Counted from the stretch's first letter, positions 17,116-29,368 are shown. The stretch: DNA of 64,000 bases from Sphingomonas arvum (GCF_026013565.1 NZ_JAPDOB010000002.1:62001-126000); one strand, 5' to 3'. Program-made: numbers and translations. The notes: generated by a model not told the origin, from the sequence alone.

Positions 17116-17750
17116 GCGGGTCGCCGCTGAGGCTGCCGATCTTTCCGCTAGGCGGCGCGATCCTGTTCCCGCGCACCCAACTTCCGCTGCACATATTCGA
17201 GCCGCGCTATCGATCAATGATCGAGGACGCTTCGGCGGGGGCGGCGCGGATCGGCATGATTCAGCCGCTCGGGTCCGGGGACGATCCGCAGCATCCGCCG
17301 TTGTACCGCGTCGGCTGCGTTGGCGAGATCGTCGGCATGGAGGAACTGGAAGATGGGCGGTTCAATGTCGTGCTGCAGGGCTCCAGTCGTTTCAAGCTGA
17401 TCGCGGAAGCGGATGTTGGAACCCCTTATCGGCAAGCCGACGTCGACGCGGACGCGTTTGACGATACGGAGCCGGAGCCGCTCGGGCTGGCGCAGCGGGC
17501 GGAGGTGGAACGGGAAGCGCGGCGCCTGGGCGACGCCATGGGCCTGACGGTCGACTGGGACGCCGTGAACCGGCTCGACGACGAGATGCTGGTCAACGCC
17601 ATCGCGCAGGTCGCGCCATTCGACTTCGGTGCCAAGCAGGCACTGCTCGAAGCTGCCGCGCTGGCCGACCGAGCCGACTTGCTGGTCCAATTGATGCAAT
17701 TTCTGCGCATGGCGGTCGGCGGCGGCGACGCGAGCCCGCGCTTGCACTAA
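17112..17750 (+). CDS. Lon N-terminal (substrate-binding) domain protein
   Basis: The 212-residue protein is a stand-alone Lon N-domain: LPIFPLGGAILFPRTQLPLHIFEPRYRSMI at the start, IGMIQPLG and CVGEIVGMEELEDGRFNVVLQG. It has no ATPase or peptidase part. Such proteins are common in alphaproteobacteria and of unknown function, possibly helping protein quality control, which fits its coupling (ATGA overlap) to the thioredoxin-TPR gene. Confidence 0.88.
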   Translation: MSGSPLRLPIFPLGGAILFPRTQLPLHIFEPRYRSMIEDASAGAARIGMIQPLGSGDDPQHPPLYRVGCVGEIVGMEELEDGRFNVVLQGSSRFKLIAEADVGTPYRQADVDADAFDDTEPEPLGLAQRAEVEREARRLGDAMGLTVDWDAVNRLDDEMLVNAIAQVAPFDFGAKQALLEAAALADRADLLVQLMQFLRMAVGGGDASPRLH

Positions 17751-17753
17751 GTC

Positions 17754-18971
17754 TCAGATCGGCAGGCCGCGCAGCAGCAGCGGCAGGTCCCCGCTGGTTC
17801 CTCGTGCCTCGCCGTTGAGCTTGTCCTTCAGCGGCCCCAGGCGGTCGACCAGGCCCATGCCAAATCGGCGCACCGCCGAGGCCGTTCGGCCCGGGATCCC
17901 GTAAAGGCGGGTGAGGCTGTCCGTCGCCAGAGCGACGGACAAGGTATCGAGGCTCCGCCAGCGCTGGTAGCGGGCGAGCAGCTGGGCGTCGCCAAGGTCC
18001 AGCCCCAGGCGTGCGCCATCGACTAGCACTTCGGCCAGCGCCGCGGCATCGCGAAAGCCGACGTTGACGCCTTGCCCTGCGATCGGATGCAAGGCGTGCG
18101 CCGCGTCGCCGACCAGCGCCAGCCGTTCGGCGGTGATCTGAGCCGCATGGTGGAAGCCCAGCGGATAGGTCGAACGCGGCGCCACCATCCGCACGGCGCC
18201 CAGGAACCCGCCCATGGCGACTCGCGCCTCGGCCGCGAAGTCTGCGTCCGACAGGCTCATCCACCCGGCCGCGTCGGTGCGCGGAACCGACCAGACGATC
18301 GCGGAGCGATGGCCGCCGTCGGCAAGGTCGCTCATCGGCAGCAGCGCGAACGGGCCGGAGGGGAAGAAGATTTCGTAGGCCACGTCGTCATGCGGCAATT
18401 CGTGCGCCAGCGTCGACACAATTGCGGCATGGTCGTACTGCCAGCGGGCGAGACGGATCCCGGCTGCCTCGCGGGTCGGCGAATTGCGGCCTTCGGCGAC
18501 GACCAGCAGCGGGGCCTGCAGCTCCCGCCCGTCCTGCAACCGGATCGCCACGCCATGCTCGCCCCGCTCAATGGCTCCAGCCTGGCTCTGCCACAGCAAG
18601 TTGATGGAGTGCCCCGCTTCCGCCCGCGCCCGCAGCGCGGCTCGAAGATGCCGGTTCTCGTGCATGTGGCCGAGCGGCTCGTCGGGCTCCGCCTCGAACG
18701 TCAGACCGCCGGGCGCGAGACCGTCGGCAACCTGTATTTGCCGGATGGGACTACCGGGCTCGGGAAAGTGGTTCGCCACGCCGGTCGCTTGGAACATCCG
18801 CATCGACGAGGACGAGATCGCGCTGGTGCGCCCGTCGAATCTCGCATCCTTGCGGAGGTCGGGATCGGCGGGATCGACAACAATGCTCCAAATGCCGCTG
18901 CTGTCGAGGGCGGCGGCCAGCGCCAGCCCGACCAAGCCGCCGCCAAGGATGATCACGTCTGCTCGGGTCAT
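17754..18971 (-). CDS. ubiH: UbiH/UbiF family FAD-dependent hydroxylase (ubiquinone synthesis)
   Basis: The 405-residue flavoprotein has the dinucleotide-binding motif [16 protein letters not shown] at residues 7-22, the middle [14 protein letters not shown] segment and the FAD-contacting [24 protein letters not shown] near residue 290. These place it with the aromatic-ring hydroxylases of ubiquinone synthesis. Whether it acts at C1, C5 or C6 cannot be decided by sequence alone. It is divergent from ftsK. Confidence 0.9.
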   Translation of the reverse strand: MTRADVIILGGGLVGLALAAALDSSGIWSIVVDPADPDLRKDARFDGRTSAISSSSMRMFQATGVANHFPEPGSPIRQIQVADGLAPGGLTFEAEPDEPLGHMHENRHLRAALRARAEAGHSINLLWQSQAGAIERGEHGVAIRLQDGRELQAPLLVVAEGRNSPTREAAGIRLARWQYDHAAIVSTLAHELPHDDVAYEIFFPSGPFALLPMSDLADGGHRSAIVWSVPRTDAAGWMSLSDADFAAEARVAMGGFLGAVRMVAPRSTYPLGFHHAAQITAERLALVGDAAHALHPIAGQGVNVGFRDAAALAEVLVDGARLGLDLGDAQLLARYQRWRSLDTLSVALATDSLTRLYGIPGRTASAVRRFGMGLVDRLGPLKDKLNGEARGTSGDLPLLLRGLPI

Positions 18972-19025
18972 GGCGACGCTCTGTCACTCCCTCCGGTGAA
19001 TCGCAATGCGGCCGCTGGGCCGTCC

Positions 19026-19063
19026 TTGACCCCGGACTCCGCGCTCAGGCACAATGACGTCAT
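19026..19063 (+). promoter_or_regulatory. Candidate ftsK promoter with overlapping palindrome
   Basis: TTGACC (19026-19031) and CACAAT (19050-19055) are 18 bases apart, upstream of ATG 19089. The perfect 10-bp palindrome ATGACGTCAT (19054-19063) overlaps the -10 and the expected start point, which would suit a repressor or the divergent ubiH promoter. Both are read by eye only. Confidence 0.4.
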
Positions 19064-19088
19064 CATTTGGGTGCGGGGATTTGAGAAC

Positions 19089-21420
<2,332 letters not shown>

Positions 21421-21428
<8 letters not shown>

Positions 21429-21474
21429 ACGCCGGCGGCGACCTGAACGGCTCGGAACCGGGCAGTTCAGAGCG
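21421..21474. terminator. 10-bp inverted repeat between ftsK and lolA
   Basis: CGCTCTGAAC (21421-21430, spanning the ftsK stop) is perfectly complementary to GTTCAGAGCG (21465-21474), enclosing 34 bases that can extend the stem through GCCGG/CCGGGC. A second CTGAAC at 21443-21448 can pair with the same GTTCAG, so two structures compete. There is no T-run, so it may act as a 3'-end stabiliser, a weak terminator or an attenuator for lolA. Confidence 0.45.
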
Positions 21475-21526
21475 CATTCAATGGCCGACTGCCACCCACG
21501 CGGTGAACCTCTCGTCAGGAGTGACC

Positions 21527-22153
21527 ATGATCTTCATTATCCGCTCCGCGCGCTTTCTCGCGTTCGTGGCTGCCGTTGCGCTAGGCGGTACTGGCAGCGT
21601 AGCACTGGCGCAAAGCGACGCCGGGCTTGCCCAGGTACAACGCTCGCTCGCCGCCACTCAGTCGCTCAGTGCCAACTTCATACAGACCGACCAGCGCAAT
21701 CGCTCGCTTCGAGGCACACTGCAGCTCAAGCGTCCCGGAAAGGTGCGCTTCGCCTATGGAAGCGGGGCCAACATGCTGATGGTGGCGGACGGCAAGCGGC
21801 TGACCTTCATCGATTATGACGTTGGTCAGAAATCGAGCTGGGGCATCGCCAACTCGCCTCTGTCGGTCCTGCTGTCGCCGCAGCCGAACCTGAACCGCAT
21901 CGCCCGTACCATTGCCTCGGGCGACCCGCGGGTGGTGCTGGTCCGTGCGCGGGACGCACGGCGACCCGAGTTCGGCACCATCATCCTGGCCTTCGCCAAG
22001 AACGGGACCGCGCCCGGCGGCTTGCAGCTGGAGGGCTGGACCGCGATTGACGCGCAGAACAAGCGTACCACGGTGAAGCTGGACGGCCAGCGGTACAACG
22101 TACCCGTGCCCGATGGCGCGTTCACCTACGCGGAGCCCAAGCGCCGGAAATAA
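21527..22153 (+). CDS. lolA: LolA-like outer-membrane lipoprotein carrier protein
   Basis: The 208-residue periplasmic protein has a signal peptide ending SVALAQ and the LolA pattern: SLSANFIQTDQRNRSLRGTLQLKRPGKVRFAY, then MLMVADGKRLTFIDYD. LolA ferries lipoproteins from LolCDE to the outer membrane. AGGAG lies 7 bases before ATG 21527. It follows ftsK in the same direction, as is common for lolA, but about 100 bases with a hairpin separate them. Confidence 0.88.
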   Translation: MIFIIRSARFLAFVAAVALGGTGSVALAQSDAGLAQVQRSLAATQSLSANFIQTDQRNRSLRGTLQLKRPGKVRFAYGSGANMLMVADGKRLTFIDYDVGQKSSWGIANSPLSVLLSPQPNLNRIARTIASGDPRVVLVRARDARRPEFGTIILAFAKNGTAPGGLQLEGWTAIDAQNKRTTVKLDGQRYNVPVPDGAFTYAEPKRRK

Positions 22154-22313
22154 AAAGAGAAAACCTGTATCTAAAGTGCAACTGTTCATCTCCCCGACAG
22201 GCGCGTTCGCTTAATGGGAATCCCGATCGCTGGCTGAGCCGGGGTTTCCCCCTGTTACCCGGGCGCATGGCGATCACCTCGCGTGACGAACGCTTGGTCG
22301 GCCCTCGCTCCAT

Positions 22314-22335
22314 GCCCCCGGAGCGGGGGCCTTTG
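22314..22335 (+). terminator. Possible terminator upstream of xth
   Basis: GCCCCC (22314-22319) and GGGGGC (22325-22330) form a short GC stem around GGAGC, followed by CTTTGCG. The 215-base gap 22154-22368 also holds an AT-rich start (AAATAAAAAGAGAAAA) and an imperfect hairpin near 22216-22250. It probably ends the lolA transcript. Confidence 0.45.
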
Positions 22336-22368
22336 CGTATCGAGCCTGTGAGCGGCTAGGGACATGGC

Positions 22369-23160
22369 GTGACGACGCTCAAGATTGCATCCTGGAACAT
22401 CAACTCGGTCCGTGCGCGCGCCATCATCGTGGAGCGATTCCTGTGCGAGGAGTCGCCTGACGTCCTCTGCCTGCAGGAAACCAAGGCGCACAACGACGTC
22501 TTCCCGGCCGACCTGTTCAACCGGCTGGGCTACACCCATCATGCGCTGAACGGCCAACGCATGCACCACGGCGTTGCCATCCTGTCGCGCGTCCCGCTGC
22601 AAGAGCATGGCGCGCATGACTGGCAGGACAATGGCGAGGCGCGGCACATCGGCGTCCGCCTGCCAGGCGGCGTTCGGCTGGAGAACGTCTACGTGCCCGC
22701 GGGTGGCGACGTGCCCGATCGCACCGTTAATCCCAAGTTCGGGCAGAAGCTCGACTTTATAGGGCGCATGACTCGCTGGTCGGAGGGCCTGAGGGAGCCG
22801 ACCCTGATCGTCGGCGACTTCAACGTGGCACCGCTGGAATGCGATGTGTGGAGCCACAAGGCGCTGCTGGATGTCGTCAGTCACACGCCGATCGAAGTGG
22901 AGGCGTTGGGCGCACTGCAATCGGCGCACGGCTGGGTCGACCTTGGCCGGCAGTTCATCCCCGCGCCGCAGCGTTGCTTTACTTGGTGGAGCTACCGCTC
23001 GCCCGACTGGACGCGCAACGACCGCGGGCGCCGGCTCGATCACATGTGGGCCAGCCCCAGCCTTGCTCCGCAGGCGACTGCCCATGCCGTGCACGAGCCG
23101 TGCCGCGCGTGGGAGAAGCCATCCGACCACGTACCGCTGGTGGTCGAGCTGTCGCTTTGA
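22369..23160 (+). CDS. xth: Exodeoxyribonuclease III
   Basis: The 263-residue enzyme is an AP endonuclease and 3'-5' exonuclease for base-excision repair. It has [28 protein letters not shown] with the metal-binding Glu, [10 protein letters not shown], and the C-terminal RLDHMW and [12 protein letters not shown] motifs. GTG 22369 is the start; an ATG five bases earlier is out of frame and ends at once. The stop overlaps the TTG start of ribA by TTGA, an unusual pairing of repair and riboflavin genes. Confidence 0.95.
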   Translation: MTTLKIASWNINSVRARAIIVERFLCEESPDVLCLQETKAHNDVFPADLFNRLGYTHHALNGQRMHHGVAILSRVPLQEHGAHDWQDNGEARHIGVRLPGGVRLENVYVPAGGDVPDRTVNPKFGQKLDFIGRMTRWSEGLREPTLIVGDFNVAPLECDVWSHKALLDVVSHTPIEVEALGALQSAHGWVDLGRQFIPAPQRCFTWWSYRSPDWTRNDRGRRLDHMWASPSLAPQATAHAVHEPCRAWEKPSDHVPLVVELSL

Positions 23161-24173
23161 GCGAGGTTCGGGCGGCCATCAACGCGCTCAAGGCTGGCCG
23201 CCCGGTGCGGGTGGGCACCCTGGCAATCACATCCGTGGAGACGGGCGCGGACGGCGGCGGCGAACTCCTGATCAGCGGCGAACGGGCGGCGGCGCTCGGC
23301 CTTGCCCAGGCGCGCGAGGCCGCCGACCCGCATCGCCCGGTTCTGATCGAGCGGAGCCCGTGGCTGGACGAAGCCGCGGTGCGTCGGCTGGTTGATCCCA
23401 GCCTGGACTTCAGCCGCGGCCCGGCCGGACCGCTGCAGCCGCTTCCGCTACGAACGCCGACCGACTCCTTCGCTGCAGTGGTCCTGACCCGCCTCGCCGG
23501 GCTGCTGCCTGCGCTATGGGTCGGGGGAGAACGCCAGCCTGACGTCGAGATCGCAGCCGGTCTCGTCCTTGCCGCCCGCCGCCGCACCGCCGTCACTCTC
23601 GCCGCCCGCGCTCGCCTGCCGATCGACGGCATCGACGCCGATACCCAGATCGCCGTCTTCCGGGCGGCGGAGGACGGCAGCGAGCATCCGGCGGTAGTGA
23701 TCGGCGCCCCTGCCGGCAGCGCACCGTTGGTCCGGCTGCACAGCGAGTGCCTGACCGGGGACGTGTTCGGCAGCCTCAAGTGCGACTGCGGACCGCAGTT
23801 GCACGCTGCGCTCAAGCTGATCGCCGCCGAGGGCGCCGGCGTGCTGCTCTACCTACGAGACGAGGGCCGCGGCATTGGTCTCGCCAACAAGATTCGTGCC
23901 TACCAGCTGCAAGATCGCGGCCTCGATACGGTCGAGGCCAACCAGCGGCTCGGCTTTGCCGACGACGAGCGGGATTATGCGCTGGCGGCGGCGATGCTGC
24001 GGGCGCTTGGACTGCACGAGGTGCGCCTGCTGACCAACAATCCGGGCAAGGTGCGCGGTCTGGAGGATGCCGGCATCCGCGTGGTCGAGCGGGTCGCTCA
24101 CCACATGCCGGCGAACCCGCACAATGCCGATTATCTCGCCACCAAGCGGGCCAAGAGCGGCCACTTGGCCTGA
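23157..24173 (+). CDS. ribA: GTP cyclohydrolase II with an eroded DHBP-synthase-like N-terminal domain
   Basis: The 338-residue protein catalyses the first step of riboflavin synthesis. Residues about 162-335 are an intact cyclohydrolase: [18 protein letters not shown] with zinc ligands Cys198, Cys209 and Cys211, [13 protein letters not shown] and LLTNNPGKV. Residues 1-150 resemble a shrunken DHBP synthase: [10 protein letters not shown] near the start and [20 protein letters not shown] (104-122) against [20 protein letters not shown] of RibB. The catalytic acidic loop and GHTE are gone. The TTG start overlaps the xth stop. Together with the window's RibB it completes the early pathway. Confidence 0.93.
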   Translation: MSEVRAAINALKAGRPVRVGTLAITSVETGADGGGELLISGERAAALGLAQAREAADPHRPVLIERSPWLDEAAVRRLVDPSLDFSRGPAGPLQPLPLRTPTDSFAAVVLTRLAGLLPALWVGGERQPDVEIAAGLVLAARRRTAVTLAARARLPIDGIDADTQIAVFRAAEDGSEHPAVVIGAPAGSAPLVRLHSECLTGDVFGSLKCDCGPQLHAALKLIAAEGAGVLLYLRDEGRGIGLANKIRAYQLQDRGLDTVEANQRLGFADDERDYALAAAMLRALGLHEVRLLTNNPGKVRGLEDAGIRVVERVAHHMPANPHNADYLATKRAKSGHLA

Positions 24174-24177
24174 GGCG

Positions 24178-24834
24178 TCATTCTGCGAAGAGGGCCGTCC
24201 CGACCCGCACCGCCGTCGCCCCGAGCATCACGGCTGCCCGATAGTCCCCGCTCATGCCCATGCTGAGCCCCGCCACGTCGTGCCGCCGCGCGAGCTTCGC
24301 CAACAGCCCGAAGAACGGCGCTGGCTCAGGCCCGGCCGGCGGGATGCACATCAGGCCGGCCAGCGGCAGCGGCGATGCGCGGACCTGGTCGAGGAACGCC
24401 GGCAGCTCGTCCAGCGCGATGCCGCCCTTCTGCTTCTCCTCGCCGATATTCACCTGAACGTATACCTGCGGGAAGCGCCCGATGCGCTCGCCGGCCTGCA
24501 CAAGTCCGTCGAGCAGGCTCGTCCGGTCCAGCGAGTGGACGACGTCAAACAGCTCCACCGCTTCGTGCGCCTTGTTCGACTGCAGCCGCCCAATGCAGTG
24601 CAGGCGCACGTCGGGGTAGGCGGCCCGCAGCTGGGGCCACTTTGCCTGCGCTTCCTGGACCCGGCTTTCGCCAAAATCGCGCTGGCCCGCCGCCATCAGC
24701 TCGGCAATCTGCTCAGCGGGGCGGGTCTTAGACACGGCAACAAGGGTCACCTCATCGGCGTCGCGGCGTGCAACCCGGGCAGCGGCCGCAATGCCGTCGC
24801 GGATCTGTTGAAGGCGGGAGGGAGCGTCGGTCAC
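24178..24834 (-). CDS. YggS family PLP-binding protein
   Basis: The 218-residue protein has the alanine-racemase-type barrel of the YggS/PLPBP family: TLVAVSKTRPAEQI carries the PLP lysine (SK), followed by FGESRVQEAQAKW, HCIGRLQSNKA and LSMGMSGDYRAAV. Members keep vitamin B6 and amino-acid pools in balance and have no known catalytic activity. It starts at GTG 24834 and converges with ribA (4 bases between stops); it is divergent from the ThiE-like gene. Confidence 0.93.
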   Translation of the reverse strand: MTDAPSRLQQIRDGIAAAARVARRDADEVTLVAVSKTRPAEQIAELMAAGQRDFGESRVQEAQAKWPQLRAAYPDVRLHCIGRLQSNKAHEAVELFDVVHSLDRTSLLDGLVQAGERIGRFPQVYVQVNIGEEKQKGGIALDELPAFLDQVRASPLPLAGLMCIPPAGPEPAPFFGLLAKLARRHDVAGLSMGMSGDYRAAVMLGATAVRVGTALFAE

Positions 24835-24857
24835 GCCGCGCTGCTATAGCCCGGCGC

Positions 24858-25394
24858 ATGACCACGCAACGCTGGCCTACCGCCTGGCTGATGACTGATG
24901 AGCGTCTGGCCGATCGCCTGTGGGACGCGCTTGCGGCCGTTGCGGATTTCGGTGGTGGCGTCATGTTCCGACATCATGTCACGCCGGCTGACGAACGCCT
25001 GCTGCTGGCGCGGCGGGTGGCGGAACTGGCGCAGCGGCGCGGGCTAACGCTCGGAATCGCCCGCGACGCGGTTCTGGCGCGCGAGGTGGGAGCCGACCTG
25101 GTGCATAATCCCGTTGGTGATCAACTGGAGTTGCCTTCGTCGCGTTCGGTGCACGGGGAGGCAGAGGCCCTCCACGCGGCGGCAAGCGGCGCGGCGCTGG
25201 TGTTCGTTTCGCCAATATATCCGACCCGCTCCCACCCTGGTGCGCCAGCTTTGGGTGCGGAGAACGCCACGCGGTTAGCGCGCATCGCTGGGGTGCCCGC
25301 CTATGCGCTCGGCGGGATGGATGCGCGGAAGTGGCCCAAGCTCCAGCGATTGGGCTTTGCGGGTTGGGCCGGTGTCGATGCTTGGCTCAATTGA
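24858..25394 (+). CDS. Thiamine phosphate synthase-like protein
   Basis: The 178-residue protein has the ThiE/TenI barrel pattern: an early MTDERL, LVHNPVGDQLELPSSRSVHGEAEA, FVSPIYPTRSHPGAPALG and the phosphate-binding YALGGMD. It is shorter than typical ThiE (about 200-220 residues), lacking part of the first strands, so it may be the TenI-like branch rather than the main ThiE. The ATG at 24858 is 23 bases from the divergent yggS start. Confidence 0.75.
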   Translation: MTTQRWPTAWLMTDERLADRLWDALAAVADFGGGVMFRHHVTPADERLLLARRVAELAQRRGLTLGIARDAVLAREVGADLVHNPVGDQLELPSSRSVHGEAEALHAAASGAALVFVSPIYPTRSHPGAPALGAENATRLARIAGVPAYALGGMDARKWPKLQRLGFAGWAGVDAWLN

Positions 25395-25501
25395 AGAGGC
25401 AGGCGGTAGTCGTGGCTGCGCGAAACTGGCCGGCCTTCAGCCGCGCATCGCGCCGCTCCGTCCACGCTTTCGTGTCGTCGGCGCCGCGCTCAACCCTTCA
25501 G

Positions 25502-26227
25502 CTAGAACTTGAACGCGGTTCCGATGTAGACCGCCTGGCTGTCGCGACGCTGGTCAGAGAAGGTAGCCAGCTTCTCGCGCTCGATTCTGTAGCGGACGCC
25601 GCCGGTCACCGCGACCCGGTTCGAGATGTTGTACGCGCCGCCGACATCCAGCGCATAGCTGTTGCTGCTGGCTAAAGCCGCGACCTGCCGATCGGTCCGA
25701 TCGGCGCTGGCGGCGACCCGTCCGGTGAACCTGCTAAGGTTATAATTGACACCGACAGTAGCGCCCTCGCGGCTGCCCAGCGCGGGAGTTTCGGCCTTGG
25801 CCTTGGCGACATCGCCGGTAACGGCGAAGCGGCGCCAGCCCACGGCGACACCAAGGTTATAGCTGGCGGGTGCCAGGCTGACACCCTCGCTGACCGGGTG
25901 GGTAGCCACGTCGCGGGCCTGAAGCGCTGCCTGCACCGGCGTGTTGGCGCGCGCCCGCACGGCGACCCGCACCTGGCTCGGCCGGCGCTTCGCCGCGGCC
26001 GGCGTGAAACCGAAGTCGCTGGCGAGTGCCGGACGGCTGGCGAGGGCGGCCGCGAGCCGCGGATCGGCCTGGGCCGGAGTAAAGCTGCGCTCGAAGCTGA
26101 CCGCGACGGCGGGCGGCTTGCCGCTCTTGGCGGCGGGCGCTGCGATCACAACCGACGCGGGCAGCAGCAGACTGGCCGCGGCCAATGCCACGGCAGCGTT
26201 CCGCTTGCTGTTCACGCCCCAATTCAT
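25502..26227 (-). CDS. Secreted protein, probable small outer-membrane beta-barrel
   Basis: The 241-residue protein has a signal peptide (AAVALAAASLLLPASVVIAAPA), a Pro/Ala-rich spacer, and from about residue 115 a run of amphipathic strands (YNLGVAVGWRRFAVTGDV, GATVGVNYNLSRFTGRV, YALDVGGAYNISNRVAVTGGVRYRI). It ends in aromatic FKF, the usual outer-membrane sorting signature. No named family was recognised. It stands alone between the ThiE-like gene and the DUF3576-leuS operon. Confidence 0.65.
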   Translation of the reverse strand: MNWGVNSKRNAAVALAAASLLLPASVVIAAPAAKSGKPPAVAVSFERSFTPAQADPRLAAALASRPALASDFGFTPAAAKRRPSQVRVAVRARANTPVQAALQARDVATHPVSEGVSLAPASYNLGVAVGWRRFAVTGDVAKAKAETPALGSREGATVGVNYNLSRFTGRVAASADRTDRQVAALASSNSYALDVGGAYNISNRVAVTGGVRYRIEREKLATFSDQRRDSQAVYIGTAFKF

Positions 26228-26348
26228 CTTCGCGCCACTCTTCCTGTGAAGAGGATATAGCCCCGGCTAGATGAATGTTCCACGACGGTGCCCAGTTCGT
26301 GCCGCTATGTGACATTGAATCCACAAAAGTGCCGTTGCGCGGGCCCGC

Positions 26349-26376
26349 TTGCCCCTCTTGCGCGACCATCTATAAC
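26349..26376 (+). promoter_or_regulatory. Candidate promoter of the DUF3576-leuS-lptE-holA operon
   Basis: TTGCCC (26349-26354) and TATAAC (26371-26376) are 16 bases apart, about 37 bases before ATG 26414. Both hexamers match the sigma-70 consensus at five of six positions. This is the best sigma-70-like promoter I could see in the window. Confidence 0.5.
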
Positions 26377-26413
26377 GCCGCTCAACCGCTCCGTTCCAAG
26401 GCAGGAATCTCCG

Positions 26414-26845
26414 ATGGTCCGCAAGATTGTTACCGCCGCGCTGATCCCGGTTGCGCTGCTCGCCGCTGGCTGCACGCGCAACCGCGACGCGCCGACCCGG
26501 CTGGCGCCGGCCCGCCTGACCTCAATCGGGGTCAACACCTACCTGTGGCGCGCGGCCATTGACACGCTCAGCTTCGCTCCGCTGATCACCGCCGACAGCA
26601 ACGGCGGCGTGATCGTCACCGACTGGTACGCCAATCCGAACGCGCCGGGCGAGCGGGTCAAGCTGACAGTTTCCATTCTCGACCAGGAGCTTCGGGCCGA
26701 TGCCCTGCGCGTCGCCGCCAGCCGCCAGGTCAACCAGGGCGGCCAGTGGGTCGACGCCCCGGTCAGCGCCGCCACCGTGCAGAAGCTGGAAGACATCATT
26801 CTCACCCGGGCCCGCGACATCCGTCGCGGCACCATCGCCGGCTAA
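26414..26845 (+). CDS. DUF3576 lipoprotein
   Basis: The 143-residue protein has a lipoprotein signal with the lipobox LLAAGC, so it should be acylated at the Cys near residue 20. The mature part (TSIGVNTYLWRAAIDTLSFAPL, GVIVTDWYANPNAPGERVKLTVSIL, LRADALRV) is characteristic of DUF3576, a conserved alphaproteobacterial family of unknown function. It opens an operon that also encodes the LPS-assembly lipoprotein LptE, which hints at an envelope role. Confidence 0.88.
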   Translation: MVRKIVTAALIPVALLAAGCTRNRDAPTRLAPARLTSIGVNTYLWRAAIDTLSFAPLITADSNGGVIVTDWYANPNAPGERVKLTVSILDQELRADALRVAASRQVNQGGQWVDAPVSAATVQKLEDIILTRARDIRRGTIAG

Positions 26846-26860
26846 GCCCACGGAGCAAGC

Positions 26861-29368
26861 ATGACCGATCGCTTCGACCCGGCGGCGAGCGACTCCCGCT
26901 GGCAGGAGCGGTGGGAGCGCGACGGGTGCTTCCGCGCGGACAGCGCAAGCGCCAAGCCCAAGTCCTACGTGCTGGAGATGTTCCCCTACCCCTCGGGGCG
27001 CATCCACATGGGGCATGTGCGCAATTACACCATGGGTGACGTGCTCGCCCGCTACCGCCGGATGCAGGGCTTCGAAGTGCTGCACCCGATGGGCTGGGAC
27101 GCATTCGGCATGCCGGCCGAGAATGCGGCCATGGAGAAGAAGGTGCATCCGGGCGCGTGGACCCGCGAGAATATCGCGACCATGCGCGCCCAGCTGAAGC
27201 GCCTCGGCTTCGCGCTCGATTGGAGCCGCGAGCTCGCCACCTGCGAACCCGATTATTATGGCCATGAGCAGGCGCTGTTTCTCGACCTGTTCGAGGCGGG
27301 GCTCGTCTACCGGAAGGAGTCCGAGGTCAACTGGGACCCGGTCGACATGACTGTCCTCGCCAACGAACAGGTGATCGACGGCCGCGGTTGGCGCTCGGGC
27401 GCGGCGGTGGAGCGGCGCAAGCTCAACCAGTGGTTTCTTCGGATCACCGACTTCGCGGAGGAGCTTCTCGACGGATTGGGCACCCTTGACCAGTGGCCCG
27501 ATAAGGTCCGTTTGATGCAGGAAAACTGGATCGGCCGGAGCCGCGGCCTGCAGTTCCGCTTTGCTCGAGCCGATGGAGCAGGCGAGATTGAGGTGTTCAC
27601 CACCCGCCCGGATACTATCTTCGGCGCCAGTTTCGTTGCCATCTCGCCCGGTCACCCGATCGCCGAGGCGCTGGCGGCCGACCGCCCGGACGCGGCCGAG
27701 TTCATTGCTCGCTGTCGCCAGGGTGGCACTACGGCGGCTGAGATCGAAACGGCGGAAAAGCTCGGTTTCGACACCGGGCTGGAGGTCACCCATCCGCTTG
27801 ATCCGTCGTGGCGCCTTCCGGTGTGGATCGCGAACTTCGTTTTAATGGATTACGGCACCGGCGCCCTGTTCGGCGTGCCTGGCCACGACGCCCGAGATTT
27901 CGAGTTCGCCACCAAGTACAAGCTATCAATCCGCCGTGTGGTTGCTGCCAGCATTGCGGACGCCGGTCTGGCGGTGACGGAAGCGGAAACGGGCGCGGGC
28001 GTGGCGGTCAATTCAAAGTTTCTTGACGGCATGGCAACGCCCGCGGCGGCGGCCGAGATCATCCGCCGGGCAGAGGCAGCCGGCTGGGGCCGCGGCGTCA
28101 CTCAGTACCGTCTGCGTGACTGGGGCGTCAGCCGCCAGCGCTACTGGGGCACGCCGATCCCCATTATCCATTGCCAGGCGTGCGGGGCGGTCCCCGTGCC
28201 GCGCGCGCATCTGCCGGTAGTGTTGCCCGAGGACGTTAGCTTCGACGTGCCCGGCAATCCGCTCGATCGCCATCCGGCATGGAGCAAAGTCGACTGCCCG
28301 TCCTGCGGCTCGCCGGCGCGGCGTGAGACTGACACGCTCGACACCTTTGTCGATTCCAGCTGGTATTTCATCCGCTTCTCCTCCCAGCCCGGCGATCGTC
28401 CGTTTGACCAGGCTGAAGCAGAGGCGTGGCTGCCCGTCGGCCAGTACATCGGCGGTGTAGAGCATGCGATCCTGCACCTGCTCTACGCCCGCTTCTGGAC
28501 TCGCGCGCTGCAACGGATTGGGCGGCTATCGGTGCAGGAGCCTTTCAAGGGCCTGTTCACCCAGGGGATGGTCACGCACGAGACCTACCGGGCGGGCGAC
28601 GGCAGCTGGCTCAGTCCGGGGGAAGTACGGCGCGATGGGGACGATTGGGTCCACATTGAGTCAGGCCATCCGGTCACCGCCGGCCGCGTCGAGAAGATGT
28701 CCAAGTCGAAGAAGAATGTCGTCGATCCGGACACCATCGTGGATCGCTACGGCGCGGACGCGGTGCGCTGGTTCATGCTGTCCGATTCGCCGCCAGAGCG
28801 TGACTTGGAATGGTCGATCGGTGGGATTGAGGGCGCAGCCCGATTCGTGCAGCGGGTGTGGCGCCTCGCCCAGCCTGGCGCCTCGACTGCTCATGAAGAT
28901 TCCGACCTGCGCCGCCGGCTCCACAAGACGGTCGCGGCGGTCGGACAAGCGCTCGATGGCCTGCAGTTCAACAAGGCGGTCGCAAGCCTCTATGAACTGA
29001 CCAGCGCGATTGAAAAGGCGAAGCCTTCCGCGGACCGCGCCGCGGCAGTTCAGACGTTGCTCAAGCTCGTCGCGCCGATGGCGCCGCACTTGGCGGAGGA
29101 GGCTTGGGCTCAATGCGGCGGCTCGGGCCTCATCGCCGACCAACCTTGGCCGGAGCATGATGAGGCCCTGTTGGTCGACGACCAGGTGACCATCGCCGTG
29201 CAGGTCAACGGCAAACTGCGTGACACGCTCACTGCGCCGCGCGGTTTGACCCGGGAAATGCTGCAGGCGCAGGCGCTCGGCGCCGAGAAGGTGGCGCGGC
29301 TGCTCGCCGGGGCCGAGCCGAAGAAAGTGATCGTAGTGCCGGACCGGCTGGTGAACATCGTCCTGTGA
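26861..29368 (+). CDS. leuS: Leucine-tRNA ligase
   Basis: The 835-residue class I synthetase has [15 protein letters not shown] as the HIGH region, an editing (CP1) insertion in the middle, a zinc-binding [24 protein letters not shown] stretch, and EKMSKSKKN as the KMSKS loop. The C-terminus is the usual anticodon-binding and appended domain ([11 protein letters not shown]). GGAG precedes ATG 26861. Its stop overlaps lptE, giving a leuS-lptE-holA unit as in many proteobacteria. Confidence 0.98.
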   Translation: MTDRFDPAASDSRWQERWERDGCFRADSASAKPKSYVLEMFPYPSGRIHMGHVRNYTMGDVLARYRRMQGFEVLHPMGWDAFGMPAENAAMEKKVHPGAWTRENIATMRAQLKRLGFALDWSRELATCEPDYYGHEQALFLDLFEAGLVYRKESEVNWDPVDMTVLANEQVIDGRGWRSGAAVERRKLNQWFLRITDFAEELLDGLGTLDQWPDKVRLMQENWIGRSRGLQFRFARADGAGEIEVFTTRPDTIFGASFVAISPGHPIAEALAADRPDAAEFIARCRQGGTTAAEIETAEKLGFDTGLEVTHPLDPSWRLPVWIANFVLMDYGTGALFGVPGHDARDFEFATKYKLSIRRVVAASIADAGLAVTEAETGAGVAVNSKFLDGMATPAAAAEIIRRAEAAGWGRGVTQYRLRDWGVSRQRYWGTPIPIIHCQACGAVPVPRAHLPVVLPEDVSFDVPGNPLDRHPAWSKVDCPSCGSPARRETDTLDTFVDSSWYFIRFSSQPGDRPFDQAEAEAWLPVGQYIGGVEHAILHLLYARFWTRALQRIGRLSVQEPFKGLFTQGMVTHETYRAGDGSWLSPGEVRRDGDDWVHIESGHPVTAGRVEKMSKSKKNVVDPDTIVDRYGADAVRWFMLSDSPPERDLEWSIGGIEGAARFVQRVWRLAQPGASTAHEDSDLRRRLHKTVAAVGQALDGLQFNKAVASLYELTSAIEKAKPSADRAAAVQTLLKLVAPMAPHLAEEAWAQCGGSGLIADQPWPEHDEALLVDDQVTIAVQVNGKLRDTLTAPRGLTREMLQAQALGAEKVARLLAGAEPKKVIVVPDRLVNIVL

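Noticed and set aside
18072-19088. 339-residue N-terminal extension of FtsK
   Set aside because: It is the opposite strand of ubiH; the membrane-segment start at 19089 fits the family.
21450-21480. EcfG-type (GGAAC-N16-CGTT) general-stress promoter before lolA
   Set aside because: GGAAC at 21454 is present, but the downstream element reads CATT, not GTT, so the match is too weak.
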